A DNA stretch of 33,173 nucleotides. Origin: Solirubrobacteraceae bacterium. GTDB taxonomy: Bacteria; Actinomycetota; Thermoleophilia; Solirubrobacterales; Solirubrobacteraceae. Of this stretch, positions 1 to 7,292 are shown one piece after another. The notes under the pieces are model-generated. The model was not told where the DNA came from. It was given only the letters and a program-made list of their open reading frames with translations, and ran no database searches. The stretch covers positions 1 through 33,173 of the forward strand of contig JADGPM010000147.1 of assembly GCA_017882425.1 (NCBI GenBank), given 5' to 3'. The position numbers and the translations under genes are program-made. Position 1 is the stretch's first letter; the number at the start of each line of letters is the position of its first letter.

Positions 1-74
1 AGTGCTGGACCACGAGCCAGCTGGAGGATTTCGTGAAGGCGCTGACCGCGCCGGACTCGGCGCGCCCGTCGTAG
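1..74 (+). CDS. 3' end of an unidentified protein-coding gene (partial)
   Basis: The reading frame beginning at base 3 runs without a stop to TAG at 72-74 and encodes the C-terminal 23 residues, ending in SARPS. Nearly every codon has G or C in the third position, which is the codon pattern of the genes around it, so this is very likely the tail of a real gene that begins left of the window. The tail (QLEDFVKALT) is too short to assign a family. The next gene on the same strand starts 106 bp further on behind its own promoter. Confidence 0.6.
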   Translation, partial: CWTTSQLEDFVKALTAPDSARPS

Positions 75-145
75 GGCGGCGCTGCTCGTCGTCCGTTGCG
101 ATCAGGCGAGCGAACGCTCGACGTCTCGCACGCTCGAGATACAAG

Positions 146-174
146 TTGACGTTACGGGACCGTAACGTTACGCT
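146..174 (+). promoter_or_regulatory. Promoter of the tetR-like gene, leaderless
   Basis: A -35 box TTGACG (146-151) and a -10 box TACGCT (169-174) are separated by 17 bp, the optimal sigma-70 spacing. The -10 ends only 6 bp before the GTG start codon at 181, so the transcript would begin at or next to the start codon and lack a Shine-Dalgarno sequence. Confidence 0.65.
149..172. promoter_or_regulatory. Palindromic operator for the TetR regulator
   Basis: The sequence ACGTTACGG-GA-CCGTAACGT (149-168) is a perfect inverted repeat with 9-bp arms. It overlaps a second perfect palindrome, CGTAACGTTACG (161-172). Together they give three CGTTACG-type half-sites in alternating orientation. They fill the spacer between the -35 and -10 boxes and reach the -10, where a bound TetR dimer would block RNA polymerase. 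Autoregulation by the adjacent gene product is the natural inference. Confidence 0.7.
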
Positions 175-180
175 CGAGGG

Positions 181-750
181 GTGGCCCGCCCGCGCGACCC
201 CGACGTCGACCAAGCCATCGCGGCGGCGACGTCGAGGCTGCTGTCCGAGCGTGGGTTTGCCGGCATGAGCATGGAGGCGATCGCGGCGACCGCGGGAGTC
301 GGAAAGCCCGCGATCTATCGGCGCTTCCGCGACAAGGCCGAGCTCGTCACAGCGGTCGTCGCCGGCCAGCTGCCCGAGCTGGACCCGCCCGACCTCGGCG
401 ACACGCGAGCCGAGCTCTTGGCGGCGGTCGCGCAGGCGTTCCCCGCCGACGGGCCTGCCTATGTGGGTCTCATCGGCGGCCTGATCGCCGAGCACCAGCG
501 CCACCCGGAGCTCATCGAGGCCTTCCGGCGCAGCATTCTGCTCCCGCGCCGCGCCATCGCCCAGGCGCTCATCGAGCGTGGCCAGGGACGTGGAGATGTG
601 CGAACCGACCTCGACGCCGAGGCCGCGCTCGACCTGCTCGCGGGTCCATTCCTCGCGCGCGTCTTCGCGGGCCTGGACACGGGGCCGCAGTGGCGGGAGG
701 CGGCTTTTGAGACCTGGTGGAACATCGTCGAGGAGCGGCACGACCCATGA
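181..750 (+). CDS. TetR/AcrR-family transcriptional regulator
   Basis: The 189-residue protein has the usual TetR length. Residues 10-60 form the N-terminal helix-turn-helix DNA-binding domain, with the typical stretch AIAATAGVGKPAIYRRF followed by DKAELV. The remainder is a divergent alpha-helical ligand-binding and dimerisation domain whose ligand cannot be read from sequence; its C-terminal part resembles the TetR_C type common in actinobacteria. The GTG start is chosen because it gives a normal TetR N-terminus (MARPRDPDVD) and lies just downstream of a consensus-like promoter. The stop overlaps the next gene by 4 bp (ATGA), so regulator and SRPBCC protein are translationally coupled. It probably represses its own operon through the palindrome overlapping its promoter. 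Confidence 0.9.
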   Translation: MARPRDPDVDQAIAAATSRLLSERGFAGMSMEAIAATAGVGKPAIYRRFRDKAELVTAVVAGQLPELDPPDLGDTRAELLAAVAQAFPADGPAYVGLIGGLIAEHQRHPELIEAFRRSILLPRRAIAQALIERGQGRGDVRTDLDAEAALDLLAGPFLARVFAGLDTGPQWREAAFETWWNIVEERHDP

Positions 751-1193
751 TCGAGTTCACGATCGACACCCACATCGAGCGACCGGTCACCGACGTGTTC
801 GCCTACGTCAGCGACCCGAACCAGCTCGCCAACTGGCAGACGAACACCGTCTCAGCCGTCCAGGAGGGCGACGGCCCGCTGGGGCTCGGCACCCGACTGC
901 ATGAAGTCCACCGCGCGCCCGGTGGCAAGGAACTGGAATCCGTCGTCGAGGTCTCCGAGTTCACGCCCAACGAGACGCTCGCACTGAAGGTCATCGAAGG
1001 TCCCCCCATCGACCTGCTGATCACGTTCGAGCCGACCGATCAGGGGACGCTCATGCGTCTTCAGCCGCACGGGCACCTTCCGGGAGTGATGCGGCTCGCC
1101 GAACCGCTCCTTCAGCATGCCCTCAAGCGCCAGTTCACACGACAATGCGCGACGCTGAAGAGCCTGCTCGAGGCCGCCGACGACAGCTCTTGA
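747..1193 (+). CDS. SRPBCC-fold (polyketide cyclase/START-like) protein
   Basis: This 148-residue protein fits the SRPBCC superfamily, small helix-grip proteins with a deep hydrophobic pocket. Its N-terminus shows the classic pattern of a beta strand, then ERPVTDVFAYVSDPNQLANW, then strands rich in charged and hydrophobic alternation (EVSEFTPNETLALKV). The ORF track begins at 717, but ATG 747 is preferred because the domain starts directly at MIEFTID and the ATG overlaps the tetR stop as ATGA. The ligand or reaction is unknown. Coupling to a TetR regulator suggests that the bound molecule is linked to the inducer (inference). The gene converges on the RCC1-like gene, with a 31-bp gap that holds no clear terminator. 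Confidence 0.82.
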   Translation: MIEFTIDTHIERPVTDVFAYVSDPNQLANWQTNTVSAVQEGDGPLGLGTRLHEVHRAPGGKELESVVEVSEFTPNETLALKVIEGPPIDLLITFEPTDQGTLMRLQPHGHLPGVMRLAEPLLQHALKRQFTRQCATLKSLLEAADDSS

Positions 1194-1224
1194 TCTCGTA
1201 GAAGTCGCCTCGTCCCAGGTCCGT

Positions 1225-2136
1225 TCAGAACGGCGTGTGAGGGTCGAAGCCGCTCCCCCAGCAGACGGCTCTCCCGCCGCGGGTCAGCGCGCACGCGTGG
1301 TACTTGCCGGAGGTGATCCGCGCGAACGTTCCGCTCGGAACCTCCCGCACTGCGGCGGCGTTGCGAGGTCCCCAGCAGACCACCTTCCCGGTCCGTGTCA
1401 GCGCACACGCGTTGGTGCCCCCGGCGCTGACCTGTGCGTAGGTGCCGGGAGGGACGCTCGTCTGCCCGAAGGAGTCATCGCCCCAGCAGACCGCCTTTCC
1501 GCCACGGGCCAGCGCGCACGCTGTCGAGAAGTGGCCGCTGATCTGCGTGAACGTGCCCTGCGGGGCGCCTTGCGCTACCGCTGTCGGCCCGGAGCGCAGG
1601 TTCCAGCAGCTGACCTTCCCCGCTCGGCTGAGCGTGCACGCGTAGCCGTCGCCGACGATGACCTGCCTGTAGCGGCCGGCGGGAACACGCGTGCGCGCTC
1701 CCTTCGTGTCTGACAAGCAGATGGCCTTCCCGGTGCGGTTCAGCACGCAGGCGACGCCGCCGCCTTCGTCGATCTGCACGCTTCCCGCCGGAACGCGCTT
1801 CTCTCGAAATGGACGGAACCTGCCCCAGCAGCGCGCCGTCCGTGCTCGCGTCAGCGCGCACGTCGACCCCTCGCCGGCCGTGATCGCGGTGTAGACGCCC
1901 GTCGGGACGCGCGTCTGGCCGTAGGCGTTGTAGCCCCGGCACACCACCTTCCCGGCCCGTGTCAGCGCACACGTGTGGCCGTCGCCGGCGGCGATCTGCG
2001 TGTAGGTCCGAGCCGCGGAGGCCGCCGGGACGGCGGCCGCCGGTGCACCGATCCCCGCGCCGGAGGCGACGAGGCCGCCTGTGACCAGCGCGAGGAGCAC
2101 AACCACCATCGCCGGGCTCTGCCTGACCACGCGCAT
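1225..2136 (-). CDS. Secreted RCC1-like repeat protein
   Basis: This 303-residue protein starts with a signal peptide: MRVVRQSP, then a long hydrophobic stretch, then an Ala-rich region ending near ASA-ART. The rest is seven tandem repeats of about 37 residues with the pattern (Y/F)xQIxAGxxxxCALTRxGKVVCWG, as in RCC1/alpha-tubulin-suppressor-like repeats that build a beta-propeller. Each repeat carries a Cys pair ten residues apart (CALTRAGKVVC), unlike classical RCC1, so each blade could be pinned by a disulfide outside the cell. The ATG at 2136 is chosen over the track start at 2166 because AGGAGC lies 8 bp upstream and the signal peptide begins there. The function is unknown; such proteins are usually surface or secreted. 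Confidence 0.8.
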   Translation of the reverse strand: MRVVRQSPAMVVVLLALVTGGLVASGAGIGAPAAAVPAASAARTYTQIAAGDGHTCALTRAGKVVCRGYNAYGQTRVPTGVYTAITAGEGSTCALTRARTARCWGRFRPFREKRVPAGSVQIDEGGGVACVLNRTGKAICLSDTKGARTRVPAGRYRQVIVGDGYACTLSRAGKVSCWNLRSGPTAVAQGAPQGTFTQISGHFSTACALARGGKAVCWGDDSFGQTSVPPGTYAQVSAGGTNACALTRTGKVVCWGPRNAAAVREVPSGTFARITSGKYHACALTRGGRAVCWGSGFDPHTPF

Positions 2137-2263
2137 GACCAACCGCTCCTGTGCTCGATGGACCACGACACGCTACGCCCGCTCACACCGGACACCATCC
2201 CGGCGAACTACCCGCCGACCGCCGGGGAAACCCGAGTCCTGCTGCTTCCGGCTCCGCGAGGGC

Positions 2264-2593
2264 TCAGGTCAGGCCTTCACGCTGCTCCTCGATCGTGCGT
2301 TCAGCGGTCGGCAGTGCCTCGAGCCGGTCGTCCGGGATCGGTGTGCCGCTCACGATCGAGCGTCCGTACGTCCCGTCGGCGAGCCGTGCCTCGGCGCGCT
2401 CGAGCGCGGCGAGCTGCTCGTGCAGGTCCCGTGCGCGGCCTGCGTCGAACTCGTCCTGGTAGAGCTCCTCAGAGCCTGCATCGCCCGGCTCGTCGTGAGC
2501 TCGATCGGGCGCTCCAGGGGCGACGTCGGCGATCGCCCGCTCGATCCGCTCCCGTTCGATCGCAAGCAGCCGGCGTGCGCGGTCAGGTTCCAC
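2264..2593 (-). CDS. DksA/TraR-family-like protein without zinc-finger cysteines
   Basis: The 109-residue protein matches the DksA/TraR architecture: an N-terminal coiled coil (residues 1-75, charged, with LHEQLAALERAEARLADG) followed by the region normally holding the C4 zinc finger. The hallmark GTYGxCxxCGxPIPxxRLEALP reads here GTYGRSIVSGTPIPDDRLEALP. Both first-pair cysteines are Ser, and the second CxxC is replaced by TIEE. DksA-family proteins bind the RNA polymerase secondary channel and modulate initiation; whether this one does is unproven. No alternative start exists in the frame upstream, and the GTG lies 6 bp after a TACGCT -10 element, suggesting a leaderless mRNA. It follows degV on the same strand with its own promoter region. 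Confidence 0.8.
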   Translation of the reverse strand: MEPDRARRLLAIERERIERAIADVAPGAPDRAHDEPGDAGSEELYQDEFDAGRARDLHEQLAALERAEARLADGTYGRSIVSGTPIPDDRLEALPTAERTIEEQREGLT

Positions 2594-2599
2594 AGCGCC

Positions 2600-2605
2600 A
2601 GCGTA
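2600..2605 (-). promoter_or_regulatory. -10 element (TACGCT) of the dksA-like gene
   Basis: On the minus strand TACGCT sits 6 bp before the GTG start codon, the same hexamer and almost the same distance as at the tetR-like and degV-like genes. No Shine-Dalgarno sequence is visible and the -35 region is weak. Confidence 0.45.
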
Positions 2606-2647
2606 CAGCCGCCCGCGTCGATCCCGCAGCCCACGGGGTGCTCGTCG

Positions 2648-3523
2648 TCACTGGCGCCGCTTCTGCAACAGGCTCGGCGGGATGCCGCCGACGCCGAGCA
2701 TCCCGGGCCCTGCGTAGGTGCCCAGGACGGGGCCGACCTCGGTGACCAGCAGCGGCTCGGTGCCGAAGATCTCGCGCCCGCCCTCGACGAGCTTGGCCGC
2801 GTAGTCCGGTGACTGGATGTGCTGGACCACCCAGGCGGTCGCGCCGTCGGCCTGTCGCGCGCGCAGGTGGTCGAGCATCCGCTCGACGGCGCGGCGCCTC
2901 GTGCGTACGCGTTCGATCGGCTGCAGCGTGCCGTCGGAGAACGAGAGGATGGGCTTCACGCTGAGTGCTCCGCCGATCCACGCCTGGGCCCGCCCGATCC
3001 GCCCCCCGCGCTGGAAGTACTCGAGCGTGTCGACGGAGAACCAGATCTTCATCTGCTCCAGCGCTTCGCGGGCGCGCTCGGCCACGAGCTCGACCCCGGC
3101 ACCTCCGTCGGCCGCGGCCTGCGCAGCGAGCACCACCATGGCCAGGCCGCCGGCGGTGCTGAGCGAGTCCACGACCTCGATGCGACACCGCGCGCCCAGC
3201 TCGGCGGCCGCCTGTCGCGCCGACTCCACGGTGCCCGACACGCCGCCGGACAGGTGGATCGAGACGATGTCCTGCCCGGCCGCGGCGAGCGGCTCGTAGA
3301 CCTCGATGAAGTCGCCGATCGACGGCTGCGACGTCGTCGGCAGCTTCGCCTCAGTGCGCAGCCCGTCGTAGAACGCGTCGAAGTCGGGCATCTCCGACTC
3401 CTTGGTGATCACGCCACCCTGGTTGACGTAGAGACTCACGACATGGATTCCGCGGCTCGCGACGAGCTCACGCGGGAGGTAGTGCGTGGAGTCGGTGACG
3501 ACGGCGACGGGCGTTGCGGACAT
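2648..3523 (-). CDS. DegV-family fatty-acid-binding protein
   Basis: This 291-residue protein has the full DegV/FakB fold. The N-terminus VAVVTDSTHYLP matches the family start (TDSxxdlp), HLSGGVSGTVESA is the conserved Ser/Gly loop that contacts the fatty-acid carboxylate, and YFQRGGRIGRAQAWIGGALSVKPIL is the conserved central segment. In Firmicutes, FakB proteins present exogenous fatty acids to the kinase FakA; in actinobacteria DegV proteins are often found without a FakA partner, and none is seen here. The ATG start fits the family N-terminus and is preceded at 7 bp by a TACGCT -10 element with no convincing Shine-Dalgarno. The 136-bp gap between it and the MFS gene holds only this promoter. 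Confidence 0.92.
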   Translation of the reverse strand: MSATPVAVVTDSTHYLPRELVASRGIHVVSLYVNQGGVITKESEMPDFDAFYDGLRTEAKLPTTSQPSIGDFIEVYEPLAAAGQDIVSIHLSGGVSGTVESARQAAAELGARCRIEVVDSLSTAGGLAMVVLAAQAAADGGAGVELVAERAREALEQMKIWFSVDTLEYFQRGGRIGRAQAWIGGALSVKPILSFSDGTLQPIERVRTRRRAVERMLDHLRARQADGATAWVVQHIQSPDYAAKLVEGGREIFGTEPLLVTEVGPVLGTYAGPGMLGVGGIPPSLLQKRRQ

Positions 3524-3530
3524 CCCCGCG

Positions 3531-3536
3531 AGCGTA
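3531..3536 (-). promoter_or_regulatory. -10 element (TACGCT) of the degV-like gene
   Basis: Minus-strand TACGCT lies 7 bp before the ATG at 3523, so transcription would start at the start codon. The -35 region is not recognisable. Confidence 0.45.
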
Positions 3537-3659
3537 GTGGAGCGGGCCCGACGACGGTGCGCTGCTCTGCGATCTGCCGGATCCCCGCCGGCATCTCGGC
3601 GAACAGGCGGCCGTCGCGGCGCACGCGGTCGGCCGGGACCTCGTGAGGCTCCGGCCCGG

Positions 3660-4877
3660 TCAGCTCGGCGCGCGCAGCGTGCGCACGTCGCCCACGAGCA
3701 GCAGCGCCGACGCGCACGCGAGCTCCAGCGCGCCGGTGGCCCACAGCGTGGCGCTCACCCCGATCGCCGCGGACAGCGGGCCGACGATCAGCAGGCCGAT
3801 CGGCGCCAGTGTGAGCGAGCCGAACCAGTCGTAGGCGCTGACCCGCGACAGCGCCTCCACGGGGACCTCGCGCTGCACCGTCGTCTCCCAGAGCGTGTTG
3901 AACAGCATTCCGCCGATGCCGGCCAGCACACCGACCGCGACGATCGAGACCAATGACGCCTCACCGGCGAGCAGCAGCAGCGGAACGGCGCCGAGTTCGG
4001 CCGCGAGCACCGCCGCCAGGAGCGGGCGTCGCGGACGCACCCGCAGCGCGGCGATCGCGCCGACCACCTGCCCCACCCCGCAACCGACGAGGATCACCGC
4101 CCACGCCCCGGCTCCACCGAGGGCGTCGCGCGCGACGACGGGCCCGAGCACGTAGAACGACGCGCCGAGCATGTTGACGAGCGAGGAGACGAGGATGATC
4201 GACCACACCCACGTGCGCGACGTGACCTCCCTCCAGCCGTCGCGCAGATCCCCGAGGAAGGTCGCGTGGTCCCCTGGTTCGTGGAGCGCGTCCGCGACGT
4301 GCACCGTGGCCAGCAGCAACGCGCTGACCGCGTAGGTCGCCGCGTCGGCCAGCAGCGCCTCGCCGGCACCGATCGTCGCCACGAGCACCCCGGCGACCGC
4401 CGGCCCGGCGACCCCGCCCGCCGCCAGCGCCACGCCACGCAGCGCGTTGGCCTCCTGCAGGCGGTGACGGCCGACGACCAGCGGGATGACGCCGCTGGAG
4501 GCCGGGTTGAAGAACCCCGAGGCCCCGCCGAGCACCGCCTGCAGCGCGATCAGCTGCCACAGCTGGGCCCTGCCCGTGACGAGCAGCACGCCGAGCAGCG
4601 CCTGGCTGACGAGTCGCACGACATCGGCGGCGATCATCACGCGCATTCGCGAGAGGCGATCGGCGACGACGCCGCCGAGCAGCAGGCAGCCCACCATCGA
4701 CACCGTCCGCGCGGCGAGGACGAGTCCCAGATCGGTCGCCGAACCCGTCAGGTCGAGGATCGCGAACGCCAGTGCGACCGGGACGATCCCGTCGCCGAAG
4801 AGCGAGACGACCTGCGCGCCGAACACATGGCGGAACGGCCGCTCGTCGAGCACGTCCAGACGGGCGGGCAGCCGCAT
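3660..4877 (-). CDS. MFS transporter, EntS-like exporter family
   Basis: The 405-residue protein has the length and hydrophobic pattern of a 12-helix major facilitator. The N-terminus (FRHVFGAQVVSLFGDGIVPVALAF) and the loop 2-3 motif GGVVADRLSRMRVMI are typical of the MFS_3 group that includes the enterobactin exporter EntS and macrolide-efflux-like proteins. A second characteristic block is GASGFFNPASSGVIP. It is expected in the cytoplasmic membrane as a proton-driven exporter of an unknown small molecule. The ATG gives a standard short cytoplasmic N-terminus (MRLPARLDVLDERPF). The gene is divergent from the VOC gene across a 133-bp intergenic region, with no adjacent regulator. Confidence 0.9.
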   Translation of the reverse strand: MRLPARLDVLDERPFRHVFGAQVVSLFGDGIVPVALAFAILDLTGSATDLGLVLAARTVSMVGCLLLGGVVADRLSRMRVMIAADVVRLVSQALLGVLLVTGRAQLWQLIALQAVLGGASGFFNPASSGVIPLVVGRHRLQEANALRGVALAAGGVAGPAVAGVLVATIGAGEALLADAATYAVSALLLATVHVADALHEPGDHATFLGDLRDGWREVTSRTWVWSIILVSSLVNMLGASFYVLGPVVARDALGGAGAWAVILVGCGVGQVVGAIAALRVRPRRPLLAAVLAAELGAVPLLLLAGEASLVSIVAVGVLAGIGGMLFNTLWETTVQREVPVEALSRVSAYDWFGSLTLAPIGLLIVGPLSAAIGVSATLWATGALELACASALLLVGDVRTLRAPS

Positions 4878-5010
4878 CGCGACAGTGTGACCGAGATCCG
4901 TCCCGGGTCACCGCGGGGTAGGTTGCGATGAGTTCGCAGCCCGCGGGCCGTCTACACCCGCACTGCCCCTCGCGGGGCCCGCTCCCCGCCGGACGAGAGG
5001 ACGCACCCCC

Positions 5011-5496
5011 ATGCCGCAGAAGATCACCCCGAACCTGTGGTTCGACACCGAGGCCGAGGAGGCCGCGAACTTCTACATCTCCGTCTTCAGGAACTCGCGC
5101 ATCGTCAACGTCGCCCGCTACACCGAGGCCGGGCCGCGACCGGCCGGCACGGTCATGACGGTCGAGTTCGAGCTCGACGGCCAGACGTTCGTCGGCATCA
5201 ACGGCGGCCCGCAGTTCACCTTCGACGAGGCCGTCTCGTTCCAGATCACCTGCGCCGACCAGGAGGAGGTCGACCACTACTGGGACCGCCTCACCGAGGG
5301 CGGCTCGGAGGGTCAGTGCGGCTGGCTGAAGGATCGGTTCGGCCTGTCCTGGCAGGTCGTGCCGACCGGGATGGCCGAGGTCTTCGGCGATCCGGATCCG
5401 AAGCGCGCAGAGCGCGCGATGCAGGCGATGCTCAAGATGCGCAAGCTCGACGTCGCAGCGCTGCGCGCCGCGGCGGACGGTGTTCCGGCGGGTTGA
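5011..5496 (+). CDS. PhnB-like VOC superfamily protein
   Basis: This 161-residue protein belongs to the PhnB / 3-dmu-9_3-mt type of vicinal-oxygen-chelate proteins. It begins KITPNLWFDTEAEEAANFYISVF, the family signature, and continues with FVGINGGPQFTFDEAVSFQITC and the ending motif CGWLKDRFGLSWQVVPTGM. Members are small dimers; many have no known reaction, and the old name (ubiquinone methyltransferase-like) is misleading. The ATG is preceded by GAGAGGA about 9 bp upstream. The gene stands alone between a divergent MFS gene and an ABC exporter pair on the same strand, separated from the latter by a strong inverted repeat. Confidence 0.88.
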   Translation: MPQKITPNLWFDTEAEEAANFYISVFRNSRIVNVARYTEAGPRPAGTVMTVEFELDGQTFVGINGGPQFTFDEAVSFQITCADQEEVDHYWDRLTEGGSEGQCGWLKDRFGLSWQVVPTGMAEVFGDPDPKRAERAMQAMLKMRKLDVAALRAAADGVPAG

Positions 5497-5528
5497 GAGC
5501 ACCGCGAACCCGGCATGGCGGCCGGGCC

Positions 5529-5580
5529 GACCGCGAAGCACGCGGTCCACGGCGCGCCTTCGACGCCGGCGCCGTGGACC
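5529..5580 (+). promoter_or_regulatory. Two overlapping, mutually exclusive hairpins upstream of the ABC exporter
   Basis: GACCGCG-aagca-CGCGGTC (5529-5547) is a perfect 7-bp stem. It shares GGTC (5544-5547) with a second perfect 12-bp stem GGTCCACGGCGC/GCGCCGTGGACC (5544-5555 with 5569-5580, 13-base loop). Only one can form at a time. No T-run follows, so this may be a terminator for the VOC gene without a U-tract, or an attenuator-like switch before the ABC genes (inference). Confidence 0.5.
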
Positions 5581-5598
5581 TGAGCCTTCGCACACGAC

Positions 5599-6558
5599 AT
5601 GCTGCGCGGCGTGACCAACGTCGCCGGCCACGTTGCGCAGGGTGACGAGATCCGCCTCGCGGGTCTCGAGAAGTCGTTCGCCACGCCGCGCGGCCCGCTG
5701 CACGCCGTCCGCGGCGTCGACGTCGCGATCGCCCGCGGCGAGACCGTCGCGCTGCTCGGGCCCAACGGCGCCGGCAAGTCGACGACGATCGACATGCTGC
5801 TCGGCCTCGCGGCGCCCGACCGCGGGAAGGTCTCGCTGTTCGGGATGACACCGGGCGATGCCGTCGACCGCGGCGCGATCGGCGCGATGCTCCAGACGGG
5901 CGCGCTGATCCACGACCTGAGCGTGCGCGAGATCGTCGCGATGGCAGGCTCGCTCTACCCGCGGCCGATGGGGATCGACGAGGTGCTCGACGTCACCGGC
6001 ATCGGGGAGCTCGCCGAACGCCGCACCCAACGGCTCTCCGGCGGCGAGACGCAGCGCGTGCGCTTCGCGATCGCGCTGGTCAGCGATCCCGACGTGCTCG
6101 TCCTGGACGAGCCGACGGTCGCGATGGACGTCGAGAGCCGGAACGCGTTCTGGGCGACGATGCGCGAGTTCGCAGCCCGCGGCACGACGGTCATCTTCGC
6201 GACGCACTACCTCGAGGAGGCGGACGCCTTCGCCGATCGCGTCGTGCTGATGGCCTCCGGCCAGGTCGTCGCGGACGGCCCGCCGACCGAGATCAAGGGG
6301 ATGGTCGGCTCGCGCACGATCCGCGCCACGCTCCCCGGCGCCGACCGCGAGGCGCTGGCCGCGCTGGCCGGCGTGAGCAGCGCCGACCTGCGCGGCGAGG
6401 CGATCGTGCTCGTCTGCTCGGATTCGGACGTCGCGATCCGCGCACTGCTCGCGGCCCACCCCGGCGCGCGGGACATCGAGATCACCGGCGCCGGGCTGGA
6501 GGAGGCGTTCCTGCAGCTGACTGCGACGGACCGGCCCGGCCAGACCCCCGTCCCATGA
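5599..6558 (+). CDS. ABC-2 exporter ATP-binding subunit
   Basis: The 319-residue protein contains one complete ABC ATPase domain. Walker A is GPNGAGKST (about residues 55-63), the Q-loop region is MLQTGALI, the signature is LSGGETQR, Walker B is VLVLDEPTVAMD, and the switch His lies in FATHYLEEAD. A DrrA-like C-terminal extension of about 90 residues follows and ends in the family segment ITGAGLEEAFLQLT. This is the nucleotide-binding half of a drug/polyketide-type exporter that works with the next gene's permease. The stop overlaps the permease start by 4 bp (ATGA). The ATG at 5599 has no good Shine-Dalgarno; GTG 5611 is an alternative that would trim four residues without touching the domain. 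Confidence 0.9.
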   Translation: MLRGVTNVAGHVAQGDEIRLAGLEKSFATPRGPLHAVRGVDVAIARGETVALLGPNGAGKSTTIDMLLGLAAPDRGKVSLFGMTPGDAVDRGAIGAMLQTGALIHDLSVREIVAMAGSLYPRPMGIDEVLDVTGIGELAERRTQRLSGGETQRVRFAIALVSDPDVLVLDEPTVAMDVESRNAFWATMREFAARGTTVIFATHYLEEADAFADRVVLMASGQVVADGPPTEIKGMVGSRTIRATLPGADREALAALAGVSSADLRGEAIVLVCSDSDVAIRALLAAHPGARDIEITGAGLEEAFLQLTATDRPGQTPVP

Positions 6559-7292
6559 AGGTCGCGACGTACACCCGCTTCGAGATCCTGCGCACCTTCC
6601 GCAACCGCCGGTTCTTCATCTTCTCGCTGGGCTTCCCGCTCGCGCTCTACTTCCTCATCGCCGCGCCCAACCGCCACGAGACCGACATCGGCGGCACCGG
6701 GATCTCGGCGCCCCTGTACTTCATGGTCGGGCTTGCGGCGTTCGGGACGATGACGGCGATGCTCTCCAGCGGCGCGCGGATCGCCGGCGAGCGCGCCGTC
6801 GGCTGGAACCGCCAGCTGCGGATCACGCCGCTCACCGCGCGGCAGTACCTGCGCGCGAAGGTCCTGACCGGCTATCTCCTGGCGCTGACGAGCATGGCGC
6901 TGCTGTTCGTGTCCGGGACGATCCTTGGGGTCAGGCTGTCGCTCTCGGAGTGGCTGAGCATGAGCGGGCTGATCCTCGTCGGGCTGATCCCGTTCGCGGC
7001 GGCCGGGATCCTCATCGGGCACCTGCTCACCGTCGACTCGATCGGCCCGGTGATCGGCGGGGTAACGGCGCTGCTCGCGATCCTCGGCGGCACGTGGTTC
7101 CCGATCGCCGCCAGCGGCCCGCTCCACGACATCTCCCAGGCGATGCCCTCCTACTGGCTCGTCCAGGCGAGCCATGTGGCGCTCGGGGGCAGCGGCTGGG
7201 GCGCGCGCGGTTGGACGATCATGACCGCCTGGGCCGTCGTGATGACGATCCTCGCCGCGCGCGCCTACCGTCGCGACACGGCGCGCCTCTGA
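6555..7292 (+). CDS. ABC-2 type permease subunit
   Basis: The 245-residue membrane protein has about six hydrophobic segments, the layout of an ABC-2 (DrrB/NatB-type) exporter permease. It starts with a short amphipathic stretch (YTRFEILRTFRNRRFFIFSLGFPLALYF), includes the cytoplasmic coupling region GERAVGWNRQLRITPLTARQYL and a late segment PSYWLVQASHVALGG. It is translationally coupled to the ATPase by an ATGA overlap, so both are made together. The substrate is unknown. No two-component system or regulator gene adjoins the pair. Confidence 0.88.
   Translation: MKVATYTRFEILRTFRNRRFFIFSLGFPLALYFLIAAPNRHETDIGGTGISAPLYFMVGLAAFGTMTAMLSSGARIAGERAVGWNRQLRITPLTARQYLRAKVLTGYLLALTSMALLFVSGTILGVRLSLSEWLSMSGLILVGLIPFAAAGILIGHLLTVDSIGPVIGGVTALLAILGGTWFPIAASGPLHDISQAMPSYWLVQASHVALGGSGWGARGWTIMTAWAVVMTILAARAYRRDTARL

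Noticed and set aside
3436-3744. 102-residue minus-strand ORF between degV and the MFS gene
   Set aside because: Overlaps both genes in another frame, and its middle part in the intergenic gap has no recognisable domain; the gap is better explained by the degV promoter.
4928-5158. 76-residue plus-strand ORF at the VOC gene start
   Set aside because: Overlaps the VOC gene in another frame and is Pro/Arg/Ser-rich without family features.
3961-6459. 832-residue minus-strand ORF
   Set aside because: It lies antisense to the VOC and ABC ATPase genes and out of frame in the MFS gene; its composition (Arg/Gly/Ala/Asp-rich, no domain) is the usual shadow ORF of GC-rich DNA.
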